Source: Tateyamaria sp947503385 (GTDB taxonomy: Bacteria > Pseudomonadota > Alphaproteobacteria > Rhodobacterales > Rhodobacteraceae). From it: 64,000 nucleotides of DNA. The position numbers and the translations under genes are program-made. The notes under the pieces are model-generated. The model was given only the letters and a program-made list of their open reading frames with translations, had not been told where the DNA came from and did not search any database. The stretch lies in NCBI RefSeq assembly GCF_051195235.1, contig NZ_JBNFZM010000002.1, positions 62,001 through 126,000 of the forward strand. Direction: 5' to 3'. Positions 42,550 through 52,011 of the stretch are shown one piece after another. Positions within the stretch are counted from its first letter, which is position 1, and each line of letters begins with the position of its first letter.

Positions 42550-43533
42550 ATGGTCAACAAATCCGCCGACGCCTTCCGCACCATCTCCGAAGTGGCCGAA
42601 TGGCTTGGCGTTCAGACCCATGTGCTGCGGTTCTGGGAAAGCAAGTTCAGTCAGGTAAAGCCCGTGAAACGTGCGGGCGGACGGCGGTACTACCGCCCTG
42701 CCGACATGTTGCTGTTGGGCGGCATTCGCAAGCTGCTGCATGAGGACGGGATGACCATCAAGGGCGTCCAAAAGATCCTGCGCGAAGAGGGTATGGCCCA
42801 TGTCGCGGACATGTCGCGTCCGCTGGACGAAGTGACGGCGGCGCAGGTGGACGGCGATCTGGTTGCAGACGGCGATGCGGTTGAGGCTGAAATGGCCCCC
42901 GCAATCGAGGAGGCACCGGTCGTTGATCTGGCCCCCGAACCGGTCGAAGAGACTGCGCAACCGACACCCGAACCAGACGAAATTGCCGCTGCGGACGATG
43001 TGGCAGAGCCGGAACCGCACGCCGATGACCTCTTTGCCGTGCCCGATACCGCAGGTCCGGACGCGCAGGTCGAGGCCGAGACGGACGACGTGCCCCTGGC
43101 AGAAGAGGACGCCGCCCCTGCCCCGGCAGAGGATCAAGCGCCGTCCCTGCCTGCCTTCATGCGCAGCCCGGCCCCCGCCGCGCCCGAGCCGGAGTCGGAG
43201 TCCGTGGACGTGCCCGAAACGGAGCCTGTGCCCGACACGCTTGAGGCCAGCGCACCTGCCGGTCTGCCCAGCTTTATGGCGCCGCCCGAACACCCGGCAC
43301 CCGAAATCCAAGAACCGGAACCCGCGCCCGAACCCCAAGCACCCAAACCAAGCATCATCGACGTGCCAGACGACCCGGACCCCGCGACGCTGACCGCCAG
43401 CCCTTCGGCGCTTGGCCTTGCCGCCCGCTTATCAACGCTCAGCCCCGCGCAACGGGACGCCATTGCACCGCTCGTGGCCGAGTTGGTCACGTTGCGCGAC
43501 CGCATGGCAAGCGCGCGCGGCGACAGCCGCTGA
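42550..43533 (+). CDS. MerR-family regulator with long acidic Pro/Glu-rich tail
   Basis: A 327-residue protein. The N-terminal MerR winged helix is at about residues 8-75 (FRTISEVAEWLGVQTHVLRFWE, GGRRYYRPADMLLL). Residues about 100-280 are a low-complexity, strongly acidic Pro/Glu/Ala region, and a short ordered C-terminus contains LAARLSTLSPAQRDAIAPLV. No effector-binding domain or metal cysteines are seen. The family usually follows ihfA in Rhodobacterales; its targets are unknown. Confidence 0.85.
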   Translation: MVNKSADAFRTISEVAEWLGVQTHVLRFWESKFSQVKPVKRAGGRRYYRPADMLLLGGIRKLLHEDGMTIKGVQKILREEGMAHVADMSRPLDEVTAAQVDGDLVADGDAVEAEMAPAIEEAPVVDLAPEPVEETAQPTPEPDEIAAADDVAEPEPHADDLFAVPDTAGPDAQVEAETDDVPLAEEDAAPAPAEDQAPSLPAFMRSPAPAAPEPESESVDVPETEPVPDTLEASAPAGLPSFMAPPEHPAPEIQEPEPAPEPQAPKPSIIDVPDDPDPATLTASPSALGLAARLSTLSPAQRDAIAPLVAELVTLRDRMASARGDSR

Positions 43534-43601
43534 ACAGCGACACACAGGATGCCAATTCGCTCTTGCCCCCGGCCAGAAATCGGGTATGACACAGCTCACG
43601 T

Positions 43602-43678
43602 CGGGCTATGGCGCAGCCTGGTAGCGCGTCCGTCTGGGGGACGGAAGGTCGCAGGTTCGAGTCCTGCTAGCCCGACCA
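43602..43678 (+). tRNA. tRNA-Pro(GGG)
   Basis: A 77-nt tRNA with acceptor CGGGCTA/TAGCCCG, discriminator A and encoded CCA. The anticodon stem TCCGT/ACGGA encloses the loop CTGGGGG, anticodon GGG. The T arm has GGTTCGAGTCC. Confidence 0.97.
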
Positions 43679-43751
43679 ACACCACCCCGCCCCGCACCCC
43701 AGGGGCTGTCACATGTGCCGCATGTGACCCGTTGATTTCCATGAGGCTCTC

Positions 43752-44825
43752 ATGACCGGGGTTCTGTCAGACACGCAAATCTCCGGCCTGATCGACAGTG
43801 GCGCGTTGTCCGCCGATCCCGCGATTATCCCTGCACAGTTGCAACCCGCCAGTCTCGACTTGCGGCTGGGTCCGGTGGCCTACCGCGTGCGTGCCTCGTT
43901 TCTTGCCGGTGCGGGGCGCTCTGTGGCCGACCGGTTGACAGAGTTTGAAATGCACCGCGTGGACCTGTCGAACGGGGCCGTACTGGAAAAGGGCTGCGTT
44001 TACGTCGTTCCGCTGATGGAACGGTTGTCCCTGCCACAAGGCGTTCAGGCCGTGGCCAACGCCAAAAGCTCGACCGGGCGGCTGGATTTGCTCACACGCA
44101 CGATCACTGACGGCGGAACAGAGTTCGACCGCATTGCGCTCGGCTATAACGGCCCGCTTTATGCAGAGATATGCCCGCGGTCGTTTTCCGTACTGGTGCG
44201 TCCGGGGATGCGGTTGAACCAAATCCGGTTCCGCGATGGACAGGCGGTGCTGAGCGACGCGGCGCTGAGCGCGCTGCACGACGCCAGCCCGCTGGTGGAT
44301 GGCGAAGCGGTGATTGACGACGGTCTGGGCTTTTCCGTGGACCTTGCCCTGCCCGACACCACGCTGGTGGGATACCGGGCGAAGCCGCACACGGGCGTGA
44401 TTGATCTGGACAAGATCGGGCATTACGACCCGACAGAATTCTGGGAAGAGGTGCACACGCGGGATGGTCATATCATCCTTGATCCGGGTGCGTTCTACAT
44501 TCTGGTGAGCCGCGAGGCGGTGCATATCCCGCCGGACTATGCTGCCGAAATGGCGCCCTATCTGGCCATGGTGGGCGAGTTCAGGGTGCACTATGCCGGG
44601 TTCTTCGATCCCGGTTTCGGACACGATGCCGCCGGTGGCTCGGGGTCACGCGGTGTGCTTGAGGTCCGCTGCCACGAGGCGCCGTTTGTGCTGGAGCATG
44701 GACAGGTTGTGGGCCGGCTGATCTATGAGAAGATGTCAGAACGTCCTGCGCAGCTATATGGCGCAGACATTGCGTCGAACTATCAGGGTCAGGGCCTGAA
44801 GCTCAGCAAACATTTCCGCGTCTAG
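43752..44825 (+). CDS. 2'-deoxycytidine 5'-triphosphate deaminase, tandem-domain form
   Basis: A 357-residue protein with two consecutive dCTP-deaminase/dUTPase-like folds, about twice the length of E. coli Dcd. The N-terminal half has PAQLQPASLDLRLG, then ANAKSSTGR and PLYAEICPRSFSVLV. The C-terminal half has FFDPGFG followed by GVLEVRCHEAPFVL, where the Glu is placed like the catalytic Glu of Dcd. It should supply dUMP precursor for dTMP synthesis. Which half is catalytic is inferred, not shown. Confidence 0.85.
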   Translation: MTGVLSDTQISGLIDSGALSADPAIIPAQLQPASLDLRLGPVAYRVRASFLAGAGRSVADRLTEFEMHRVDLSNGAVLEKGCVYVVPLMERLSLPQGVQAVANAKSSTGRLDLLTRTITDGGTEFDRIALGYNGPLYAEICPRSFSVLVRPGMRLNQIRFRDGQAVLSDAALSALHDASPLVDGEAVIDDGLGFSVDLALPDTTLVGYRAKPHTGVIDLDKIGHYDPTEFWEEVHTRDGHIILDPGAFYILVSREAVHIPPDYAAEMAPYLAMVGEFRVHYAGFFDPGFGHDAAGGSGSRGVLEVRCHEAPFVLEHGQVVGRLIYEKMSERPAQLYGADIASNYQGQGLKLSKHFRV

Positions 44826-44828
44826 CGT

Positions 44829-45047
44829 TTAGGCCTGCCCGTCTTGTTCGGCGGCACGCCGGGCTCGGCGTTCCGCGCGGATGCGCTGTTTCGGCGTCAT
44901 CTGGTCTGGCGGGATGTCTTCGAGCCGTTGTTTTTTCGCAGCGCCGCCGCCCTTGGAGACACGGTTCATGCCCGCATCAATGCCCTTGTTGATCGCTTTG
45001 CGCATGATGATACGCATGACCATATTGATGATCTGGTTGACGTTCAT
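44829..45047 (-). CDS. Conserved small basic protein, unknown
   Basis: A 72-residue protein with an N-terminal amphipathic/hydrophobic helix (MNVNQIINMVMRIIMRKAI) and a basic C-terminal region rich in Arg and Ala (MTPKQRIRAERRARRAA). GGAG lies about 10 bp before the ATG. It follows scpB on the same strand. No family function known to me. Its stop is 3 bp from the convergent deaminase gene. Confidence 0.7.
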   Translation of the reverse strand: MNVNQIINMVMRIIMRKAINKGIDAGMNRVSKGGGAAKKQRLEDIPPDQMTPKQRIRAERRARRAAEQDGQA

Positions 45048-45107
45048 GGACCTGCTCCGCCCCGTTTCGTTGCGGTCAATATAGCGCAGAATGCGGCAAA
45101 TATCAGG

Positions 45108-45770
45108 TCAGTCCTCAAAAAGCTCGGACTGGCCTTCTTCGCTTTCGTCTTCGGGATCGCTTTCGGGGCCGGGCAAGGTGCCGGGCGGCGGGCGGTTTTC
45201 CAACAGGCCAGCGGCGCGCAATTCCTTGAGGCCGGGCAGATCGCGCGCATTCTCAAGGCCAAAGTGGTCCAGAAAATGCTGTGTCACCACAAAGGTCACA
45301 GGACGGCCCGGGGTCATCTTGCGGCGACCAAAGCGAATCCATTCCATCTCCAGCAATTGGTCCACAGTGCCACGACTGACGCTGACGCCCCTGATTTCCT
45401 CAATCTCGGCCCGTGTGACGGGCTGATGATAGGCAATGATAGCCAGCGTTTCGATCGCGGCGCGGGACAGTTTGCGCGTCTCCACCGTTTCCTTTTGCAT
45501 CAAAAAACCCAGATCGGCCGCGGTGCGGATCGCCCATGCGTCGCCCACTTTCATCACCTGCACACCGCGCCCCTCGTAGCGTTTGCGCAGGTGTACCAGC
45601 GCCTCTGCCGGATCGCAGCCATGCGGCATACGAGATTCCAGTTCCCGGACGGTCACAGGTTCTACACTGGCAAAGAGGATCGCTTCGACCATGCGTTCCT
45701 GTTCACCCATCGGGGGTGCCTCAAACAGGCTTTCTTCAATTTCTTCAGGGTGTTCCATCACGCTTTTCAT
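45108..45770 (-). CDS. scpB: Segregation and condensation protein B
   Basis: ScpB kleisin-binding partner of the SMC-ScpA complex that compacts chromosomes. The 220-residue protein has the tandem winged-helix core, with LSRAAIETLAIIAYHQPVTRAEIEEIRGVSV split over both. An acidic tail follows. The gene starts inside the end of scpA (26-bp overlap); an ATG 12 bp further in (MEHPEE) is also possible. Confidence 0.95.
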   Translation of the reverse strand: MKSVMEHPEEIEESLFEAPPMGEQERMVEAILFASVEPVTVRELESRMPHGCDPAEALVHLRKRYEGRGVQVMKVGDAWAIRTAADLGFLMQKETVETRKLSRAAIETLAIIAYHQPVTRAEIEEIRGVSVSRGTVDQLLEMEWIRFGRRKMTPGRPVTFVVTQHFLDHFGLENARDLPGLKELRAAGLLENRPPPGTLPGPESDPEDESEEGQSELFED

Positions 45771-46548
45771 CTTTCTTGCGCACCTGAATCGGCGCGAATG
45801 ATTCCGTCTGGCGGATCACCAGATGCCCTTCCTTCACCAGCTCCAAGCTCGCCGCAAAGGTCGCAGCGGTGGCCGAGCGCCGTTTGACCGGGTCCAGTTC
45901 CCAACCTTCGGGCAGGTAAGACAGGATATCCGTCCACTCGCCCGCATACCCGATTAGCCCCCGCATCCGGTCCAGCGCCTGTTCCATCGTGAATACAGCG
46001 TCACGGTCCATCACAAACGGGCGGAAATCGTCGCGGGTGCGGATGCGGGCATAGCCTTGCATCAGGTCAAGCAGGGTCGCGGAGTATGTGACCCGCCGCA
46101 CGCGCGTCACCTCTTCGGACTGGCCGCGGGCAAAGAAGTCGCGTCCCAACTGATCGCGCGCCATAAGGCGGGCGGCGGCATCCCGCATGGCTTGCAGGCG
46201 TTCAAGCTGAAACGCCAGATGAGCGGCGAGTTCCTCGCCCGACGGCCCGTCTTCGGTCGGATCGGGCGGGAGAAGCAGGCGGGACTTCAGAAACGCAAGC
46301 CACGCGGCCATGACGAGATAGTCCGCCGCCAGTTCCAGACGCAGCTGCTTGGCCTTTTCGACAAATGCCAGATACTGGTGCGCCAGTTGCAGGATCGAAA
46401 TCTGGCGCAGATCGACCTTTTGCGTCCGGCCCAGCGTCAACAGCAGGTCCAGCGGTCCTTCATACCCGTCGACGTCGACAATCAACGCCTCGGCGGCGAG
46501 GCGGTCGGAAACGGAAAGTGTGTCTTCTTCGAAGCTGTCTTCAGCCAT
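45745..46548 (-). CDS. scpA: Segregation and condensation protein A
   Basis: Kleisin subunit of bacterial condensin. The 267-residue chain has the N-terminal SMC-neck motif YEGPLDLLLTLGRTQKVDL and the C-terminal winged helix FAASLELVKEGHLVIRQ. It begins MAEDSFEEDTLS inside the nagZ 3' end (8-bp overlap). The minus-strand order nagZ-scpA-scpB is conserved in the order Rhodobacterales. Confidence 0.95.
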   Translation of the reverse strand: MAEDSFEEDTLSVSDRLAAEALIVDVDGYEGPLDLLLTLGRTQKVDLRQISILQLAHQYLAFVEKAKQLRLELAADYLVMAAWLAFLKSRLLLPPDPTEDGPSGEELAAHLAFQLERLQAMRDAAARLMARDQLGRDFFARGQSEEVTRVRRVTYSATLLDLMQGYARIRTRDDFRPFVMDRDAVFTMEQALDRMRGLIGYAGEWTDILSYLPEGWELDPVKRRSATAATFAASLELVKEGHLVIRQTESFAPIQVRKKDEKRDGTP

Positions 46549-47545
46549 CCAAACGCCCGCCCAAAAGCGCCTCAAGTTCGGCGTTCAGGTCGGCAATGTC
46601 AATGTCATCAGGGGTGCAGCGCGCCGCCAGAGCAGCTTCGGCACGTGTTTGAGCGGCATCGCTCATTTGGCCTGCGGCATTTGCCACTTCGATCCGTACT
46701 GCGAGCGGGTCATTGCAGTGCAGGATCACGTCGCAACCCGCCGCGAGAGCCCGTTTGGCGATGTCGCCCTTGGTGCCTGACAACGCCTTCATCCCGATGT
46801 CGTCGGTCATGATCAGGCCGTCAAAGCCAATGTCACGGCGGACCATATCCATCGTGTCGCGCGACAGGGTCGCGGGGTCTTCGTCGATGGCGGAATAGAC
46901 CACATGGGCCGTCATCCCCATGGGCAGATCATTCAATGCGCGGAACGGGGCAAAGTCGAATTCGCGCAATGTATCAAGGTCTTCATCCACACGTGGCAGG
47001 TCGTAATGGCTGTCCAGATCGGTGCGCCCGTGCCCCGGAATGTGTTTCAGGACCGGCAACACACCACCATCAAGGTGCCCGTCCGCCACAGCGCGCCCGA
47101 TCTCTGCTATTGCGGACGCGTCCGTGCCGTAGCAGCGGTTTTCGAGGAATCTGTGCGTCTTATCCACCACCAGATCGACCATCGGCGCGCAATTGCTGTC
47201 GATGCTGAGCGCCTTCAACTCTGCCGCGATCAGGCGATAGCGCAGGTACATCGCACGCGGGGCATCGTCACCTGCGGCACGGACAAAGTCCAAAGGTGCC
47301 GCCCATTCGCGCCATGTGGGGCTGCGCAGGCGCTGGACGCGCCCACCCTCCTGATCAATGGTAATCGGCGCTTCGCGGCCCACCGCATCGCGCATCTCGG
47401 AGCACAGGCCATAGACTTGATCGGGTGTGTCTACATTGCGGGCAAAGAGGATAAAGCCAAACGGGTCAGCGTCACGAAAGAACGCTTTTTCATCCTTGGA
47501 CAGGCGCAGCGCATCCGCGTCGAGGATGGTAGCGCCGAAATTCAT
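46541..47545 (-). CDS. nagZ: Beta-N-acetylhexosaminidase NagZ
   Basis: A glycoside hydrolase family 3 enzyme of peptidoglycan recycling, releasing GlcNAc from anhydro-muropeptides in the cytoplasm. The 334-residue single-domain form has ITIDQEGGRVQRL, the KHIPGHGRTDLDSH loop, and the nucleophile Asp in LIMTDDIGMKAL. The ATG overlaps the stop of the SPOR gene by 4 bp. Confidence 0.93.
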   Translation of the reverse strand: MNFGATILDADALRLSKDEKAFFRDADPFGFILFARNVDTPDQVYGLCSEMRDAVGREAPITIDQEGGRVQRLRSPTWREWAAPLDFVRAAGDDAPRAMYLRYRLIAAELKALSIDSNCAPMVDLVVDKTHRFLENRCYGTDASAIAEIGRAVADGHLDGGVLPVLKHIPGHGRTDLDSHYDLPRVDEDLDTLREFDFAPFRALNDLPMGMTAHVVYSAIDEDPATLSRDTMDMVRRDIGFDGLIMTDDIGMKALSGTKGDIAKRALAAGCDVILHCNDPLAVRIEVANAAGQMSDAAQTRAEAALAARCTPDDIDIADLNAELEALLGGRLDG

Positions 47546-48531
47546 CGTGTCACGACCGGGATACAGTCCGCACCTTCGGCAACCAGCGCCGAACAGAACC
47601 TGCGCGCATCGCTGAGGTCGGTGAACCCATGGGCGCGCAAACGATAGAACGTGCGGCCACCGCTTTGAGCCTGCTGGATCACCCGGTCCTTGCCGCTCAT
47701 GTAATCGCCAAACCGGGCCAGCATCTTGTCCCATTGCGTGCGGGCAATGTCTGGGCTGTCAAAGGCACCAAGCTGGACCAGTCGTGTGCCCGCAGGCAAT
47801 GCGCTGGCTTCGAGATCTTGTGCACTTGCGGGTGTTGCGGCAGGCGTGCTGGCCGGGATGACGACGGCCGGTGCCGTGCGCGGGCGCAACTGTGGCCGGA
47901 TGGACGATTTGGGGCCGGGTCCCTGCACCACCGGAGCGGTCGGCGTCACCTGTGGCACCTGCGCTGCCGTGATGGAGGCGAGCACCGGTTGGACTTCGTT
48001 GTCGAGGGTGTCGATGGGTGTGGCATCTGCGGTCAACTGGCTGACCAGCGCGTCGATCTCTCCGGCTTGCAGCGCCTGCGTGACGTCCACCGCGTCTTGG
48101 TCGAGGCTGGCGGCGACATCCAGCGGTGCGGGCTGTTGCACCGGTGCAACCGTTTCGATCATTGGTGCGTCTTCCTCGGCCAGCTCCATCGGTTGCGGCG
48201 CAAGGACAAGGCGGTCGGCAGGTGCGGCGGCAGATCCCGCCGCGGCCACTTCGTTCACCGAAAGGCCGGTGTTTTGCGCCAACTGGCCGCCGGGATCGGC
48301 GGGACGGACGCGCATATCGCCTTCGGCGGCGCGCACCACCGGGATGCCCGACACATCGCGCATCACAAGGTTGTATCCCCAGACACCAACCCCTGCGATC
48401 AGCGCTACGGACGCCACTGAGCCAGCCAGATTTGTCATTTTCTTGAAGGTGTTAGAATGCGGCGCAGCCTGCGCGTGCGGAACGCTCGCACCCACGTAGC
48501 CCACGTTATGGGTATAGTGCATATTTGCCAT
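47542..48531 (-). CDS. SPOR-domain inner-membrane protein
   Basis: A 329-residue protein with a single membrane helix (about residues 35-55, SVASVALIAGVGVWGYNLV). A long Ala/Pro-rich periplasmic linker follows, then a C-terminal SPOR domain from about residue 245 (RLVQLGAFDSPDIARTQWDK) that binds denuded septal glycan. It likely acts in division or wall remodelling, in line with nagZ next to it. Confidence 0.88.
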   Translation of the reverse strand: MANMHYTHNVGYVGASVPHAQAAPHSNTFKKMTNLAGSVASVALIAGVGVWGYNLVMRDVSGIPVVRAAEGDMRVRPADPGGQLAQNTGLSVNEVAAAGSAAAPADRLVLAPQPMELAEEDAPMIETVAPVQQPAPLDVAASLDQDAVDVTQALQAGEIDALVSQLTADATPIDTLDNEVQPVLASITAAQVPQVTPTAPVVQGPGPKSSIRPQLRPRTAPAVVIPASTPAATPASAQDLEASALPAGTRLVQLGAFDSPDIARTQWDKMLARFGDYMSGKDRVIQQAQSGGRTFYRLRAHGFTDLSDARRFCSALVAEGADCIPVVTR

Positions 48532-48611
48532 TTTTGCCTCGTCGCCCGCGCGGATACGTGCCCACGCAGGTCATCTTGATTGGTTTGCCTGTGTGCCCCT
48601 GTTGCGGGACG

Positions 48612-50354
48612 TCAGCGCAGCTCGTTGGCTGGCGTTACACCCAAAATACCAAGGCCGGCGGATATAACAAGCATTGTGGCCCGCGCGAGGGCGATTTTTG
48701 CCTGTGTGGTCGCGGCGTCGTCCTGGACGAACCGCAATTCCGGCAAATCATTGCCCTTGTTCCACAGGCCGTGGAACGTGCCCGCAAGGTCATAGAGGTA
48801 AAACGCAACCCGGTGCGGTTCGTTGGTGCGCGCCGCCGTTTCCACAAGGCGTGGCCATTCCGCCAGCTTGGCGGCAAGGCCCAATTCGGCCTCATGGGCG
48901 ATGCGGGTCAGATCGGCGGATTGCAGCGTGGCATCATCGGCGGCAATCCCCGCCTCCGCTGCTTTGCGCAGCACGGAGGCGCCGCGCGCATGGGCGTATT
49001 GCACGTAAAACACCGGGTTTTCGCGGGACTGTTCCAACACCTTGTCGAAATCAAAGTCGAGCGGTGCGTCGTTCTTGCGGGTCAGCATGTGGAACCGGGT
49101 CACATCCGGGCCGACCTGATCGACCACATCGCGCAGGGTGACAAAGGTCCCTGCCCGCTTGGACATTTTGAACGGCTCGCCGTTCTTGAACAGTTTCACC
49201 AACTGCGTGAGCTTGATGTCCAGCGGCACTTGGCCCTCGGACAGGGCCGACACCGCCGCCTTCATCCGTTTGACATAGCCCCCGTGATCCGCGCCAAAGA
49301 CGTCGATCAGAGCATCAAAGCCGCGCTGCACCTTGTCGTAGTGGTAGGCAATGTCAGGCGCGAAATAGGTCCACGCCCCGTCAGATTTCATCACGGGACG
49401 ATCCACATCATCACCGTGTTCGGTGGATTTGAACAAGGTCTGTTCGCGCGGCTCCCAGTCTTCGGGCTTTTTGCCCTTGGGCGGCTCAAGCACACCTTCG
49501 TAGATCAGACCCTTGGACCGCAGATCGTCCAACGCGGCCTCGATCCGTCCGGTGCCGTACAGCGACTTTTCAGAGTAAAACACGTCCATTTCGACGCCGA
49601 GCGCCTTTAGGTCGGACCGGATGAGGTCCATCATCGCCTCAGTGGCAAACTCGCGCACATCTGTCAGCCAGAACTGTTCGCCCTTGTCGACATATGCATC
49701 GCCCACCTTGTCCTTGAGCGCCTCGCCGACCGGGATCAGATAGTCGCCCGGATAGGTGCCATCCTCAAAGGCGACGTCCTGCCCATGCGCCTCAAGATAC
49801 CGCAAGTAAACCGAACGGGCGAGCACATCGACCTGCGCGCCGCCGTCATTGATGTAGTATTCGCGCGTCACGTCGTAGCCTGCGTAATCCAGCAGCGACG
49901 CCAGCGCGTCTCCAAAAACTGCGCCCCGCGTGTGACCGACATGCAGCGGCCCGGTGGGGTTGGCCGAGACATATTCCACGTTCACCTTTGCGCCCCGCCC
50001 CAGATCAGACCGGCCAAAGGTGTCTCCGGCCCGCAGCACTGCGCCGATCACCTGCTGCCAGACCAATGGCGCCAGCCGCAGGTTCAGGAAACCCGGCCCT
50101 GCGACCTTGGCACTGGTGATGCGCGGATCGTCGGCGAGCCGCGTGGCCAACGCCTCGGCGATATCGCGGGGCTTCAGCCCTGCCGGTTTGGCCAGCACCA
50201 TCGCGGCATTGGTTGCCATATCGCCATGCGCTGCATCGCGCGGCGGCTCGACCGTGACATTTGCGGTGCTCAGCCCTTCGGGCAGCGTGCCTTCGGCGGT
50301 CAGAGTGGCCAGCGTGTCGATCACGAGCACGCGGATATCGGCAAAGAGGTTCAT
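48612..50354 (-). CDS. argS: Arginyl-tRNA synthetase
   Basis: Class I synthetase of 580 residues. The N-terminal ArgRS-specific domain is followed by the HIGH motif in ANPTGPLHVGHTRGAVFGD (about residues 131-149). KMSKRAGTFVTL appears near 400, and the DALR anticodon domain forms the C-terminus. Confidence 0.97.
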   Translation of the reverse strand: MNLFADIRVLVIDTLATLTAEGTLPEGLSTANVTVEPPRDAAHGDMATNAAMVLAKPAGLKPRDIAEALATRLADDPRITSAKVAGPGFLNLRLAPLVWQQVIGAVLRAGDTFGRSDLGRGAKVNVEYVSANPTGPLHVGHTRGAVFGDALASLLDYAGYDVTREYYINDGGAQVDVLARSVYLRYLEAHGQDVAFEDGTYPGDYLIPVGEALKDKVGDAYVDKGEQFWLTDVREFATEAMMDLIRSDLKALGVEMDVFYSEKSLYGTGRIEAALDDLRSKGLIYEGVLEPPKGKKPEDWEPREQTLFKSTEHGDDVDRPVMKSDGAWTYFAPDIAYHYDKVQRGFDALIDVFGADHGGYVKRMKAAVSALSEGQVPLDIKLTQLVKLFKNGEPFKMSKRAGTFVTLRDVVDQVGPDVTRFHMLTRKNDAPLDFDFDKVLEQSRENPVFYVQYAHARGASVLRKAAEAGIAADDATLQSADLTRIAHEAELGLAAKLAEWPRLVETAARTNEPHRVAFYLYDLAGTFHGLWNKGNDLPELRFVQDDAATTQAKIALARATMLVISAGLGILGVTPANELR

Positions 50355-50464
50355 GCAGCTGTCCTGAATTGGTCGCGTGGCGGTGTATCAGGTGCGGCGG
50401 TCAGGTCAATGTTGATGTCGCGAAACCAACCGCCAGCCATCTCCCGCGTCGGGCACCATAGTGT

Positions 50465-51604
50465 TCAGCCAAGGAGGCGCGCGTGCTCCTGAAAGGCAAA
50501 GCGGTCGGTCATACCCGACACATAGTCACAGACAATGCGCGCCAATTGCGTCTCGTTCCCATCCGCCCGAGCGACGTCTGCCTGCCAGCGATCCGGAAGC
50601 AGGCTGGGGTCATTGAGGAACACGGGAAAGACATCGTGGATGATCTGCGTCACCTCTTCGCGCTTTTCCATCACCGACGGCGCGCGGTACATGTTGTGAA
50701 ACAGAAAATGGCGGATGACCTGCAAATCGGCCCACATCGCGTCCGAGAACCGGATGACGGGGCGGCCCAGATGCCGGATGTCTGCAACGTTACGTGCCCC
50801 GCACCCGTCGAGGCTGGCGCGCGACGTGTCGATCACGTCGCTGACCATCGCACCAAAGACACGGCGCAAGCCCTCGTGTCGGCGGCGCATGGCGTCCAGC
50901 CCGGGATATTGCGCGTCCACAGCAGCAAAGGCATCGCTGACGATGGGCAAGGAGCACATCGCCTCTTCGTCGATCAGGCCTGCGCGCAACCCGTCATGCA
51001 GATCGTGGTTGTTGTACGCAATGTCGTCGGACAGTGCCGCCACCTGCGCCTCGGCGCTGGCATGGGTGTCGAGTTCCAGATCGTGGAGCGCCGTGTACTC
51101 CGCCAATGCATAAGGCAGGTCGCCCGTTACCGGGCCGTTGTGCTTCGCGATACCTTCCAGAGTTTCCCAAGTGAGGTTCAGCCCATCGAAATCCGCATAA
51201 TGACATTCCAGCCGGGTCACGATCTTGATCGCCTGCGCATTGTGGTCGAAACCGCCATAGGGGGCCATCAGCACATGCAGCGCATCCTCTCCGGTATGGC
51301 CAAATGGCGGGTGGCCCAGATCGTGGGCCAGCGCGACCGCCTCTGTCAGACCGTCGTTCAAACCCAATGCGCCGGCAATGGTGCGCGCCACCTGCCCCAC
51401 CTCAATCGAATGGGTCAGTCGGGTGCGATAATAGTCGCCTTCATGCTCCACGAACACTTGCGTCTTGTGCTTGAGCCGCCGAAAGGCCGACGCGTGAATG
51501 ATCCTGTCCCGGTCGCGCTGAAACGCGGACCGAAAGGCACTCTCTTCTTCCTGAACACGCCGTCCCCGGGCATGGGCGGGATCAGAGGCATAGGCGGCCT
51601 GCAT
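50465..51604 (-). CDS. dgt: Deoxyguanosine triphosphate triphosphohydrolase-like protein
   Basis: An HD-domain dNTP triphosphohydrolase of 379 residues. It begins MQAAYASDPAHARGRR, has RLTHSIEVGQVAR and the HD motif AHDLGHPPFGHTGE, with the later metal Asp in LSDDIAYNNHDL. It removes triphosphate from dNTPs to tune pools. Divergent from erpA (80 bp). Confidence 0.93.
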   Translation of the reverse strand: MQAAYASDPAHARGRRVQEEESAFRSAFQRDRDRIIHASAFRRLKHKTQVFVEHEGDYYRTRLTHSIEVGQVARTIAGALGLNDGLTEAVALAHDLGHPPFGHTGEDALHVLMAPYGGFDHNAQAIKIVTRLECHYADFDGLNLTWETLEGIAKHNGPVTGDLPYALAEYTALHDLELDTHASAEAQVAALSDDIAYNNHDLHDGLRAGLIDEEAMCSLPIVSDAFAAVDAQYPGLDAMRRRHEGLRRVFGAMVSDVIDTSRASLDGCGARNVADIRHLGRPVIRFSDAMWADLQVIRHFLFHNMYRAPSVMEKREEVTQIIHDVFPVFLNDPSLLPDRWQADVARADGNETQLARIVCDYVSGMTDRFAFQEHARLLG

Positions 51605-51684
51605 GGGTGGTGGTCCTTGTCGCCTGTTCCACCCTTGCATATATTGCACATGCAGCACGAAGAAAACCCAAGCGGAGCACGGTC

Positions 51685-52008
51685 ATGAACCTGCCACCCA
51701 CTGTCACCCCCCGCGCCTTCGAGCGCCTGTCCGAGATCGGCGCGGCCGCAGACGGCAAAGCATTGCGCGTGGCCGTCGAAGGGGGCGGATGTTCGGGCTT
51801 TCAATACGAGATTGCCTTGGACGACCCCAAGGAGGATGATCTGATCCTCGAAGACGGGGGCGAGCGGGTCGTTGTGGACGCGATCAGCCTGCCGTTTCTG
51901 GCCAACGCCGTCATTGATTTTTCCGAAGAGCTGATTGGCGCTCGGTTCGTCATCAACAACCCGAACGCCACCAGTTCCTGCGGCTGCGGCACATCGTTCT
52001 CGATGTAG
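51685..52008 (+). CDS. erpA: A-type Fe-S carrier, ErpA/IscA family
   Basis: A 107-residue carrier that hands Fe-S clusters to apo-proteins. The three ligand cysteines are in GGGCSGFQY and SSCGCGTSF. It starts MNLPPTVTPRAFERL with GGAG about 8 bp upstream. The ErpA versus IscA assignment rests on position opposite dgt, as common in Rhodobacterales. Confidence 0.88.
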   Translation: MNLPPTVTPRAFERLSEIGAAADGKALRVAVEGGGCSGFQYEIALDDPKEDDLILEDGGERVVVDAISLPFLANAVIDFSEELIGARFVINNPNATSSCGCGTSFSM

Positions 52009-52011
52009 CGT

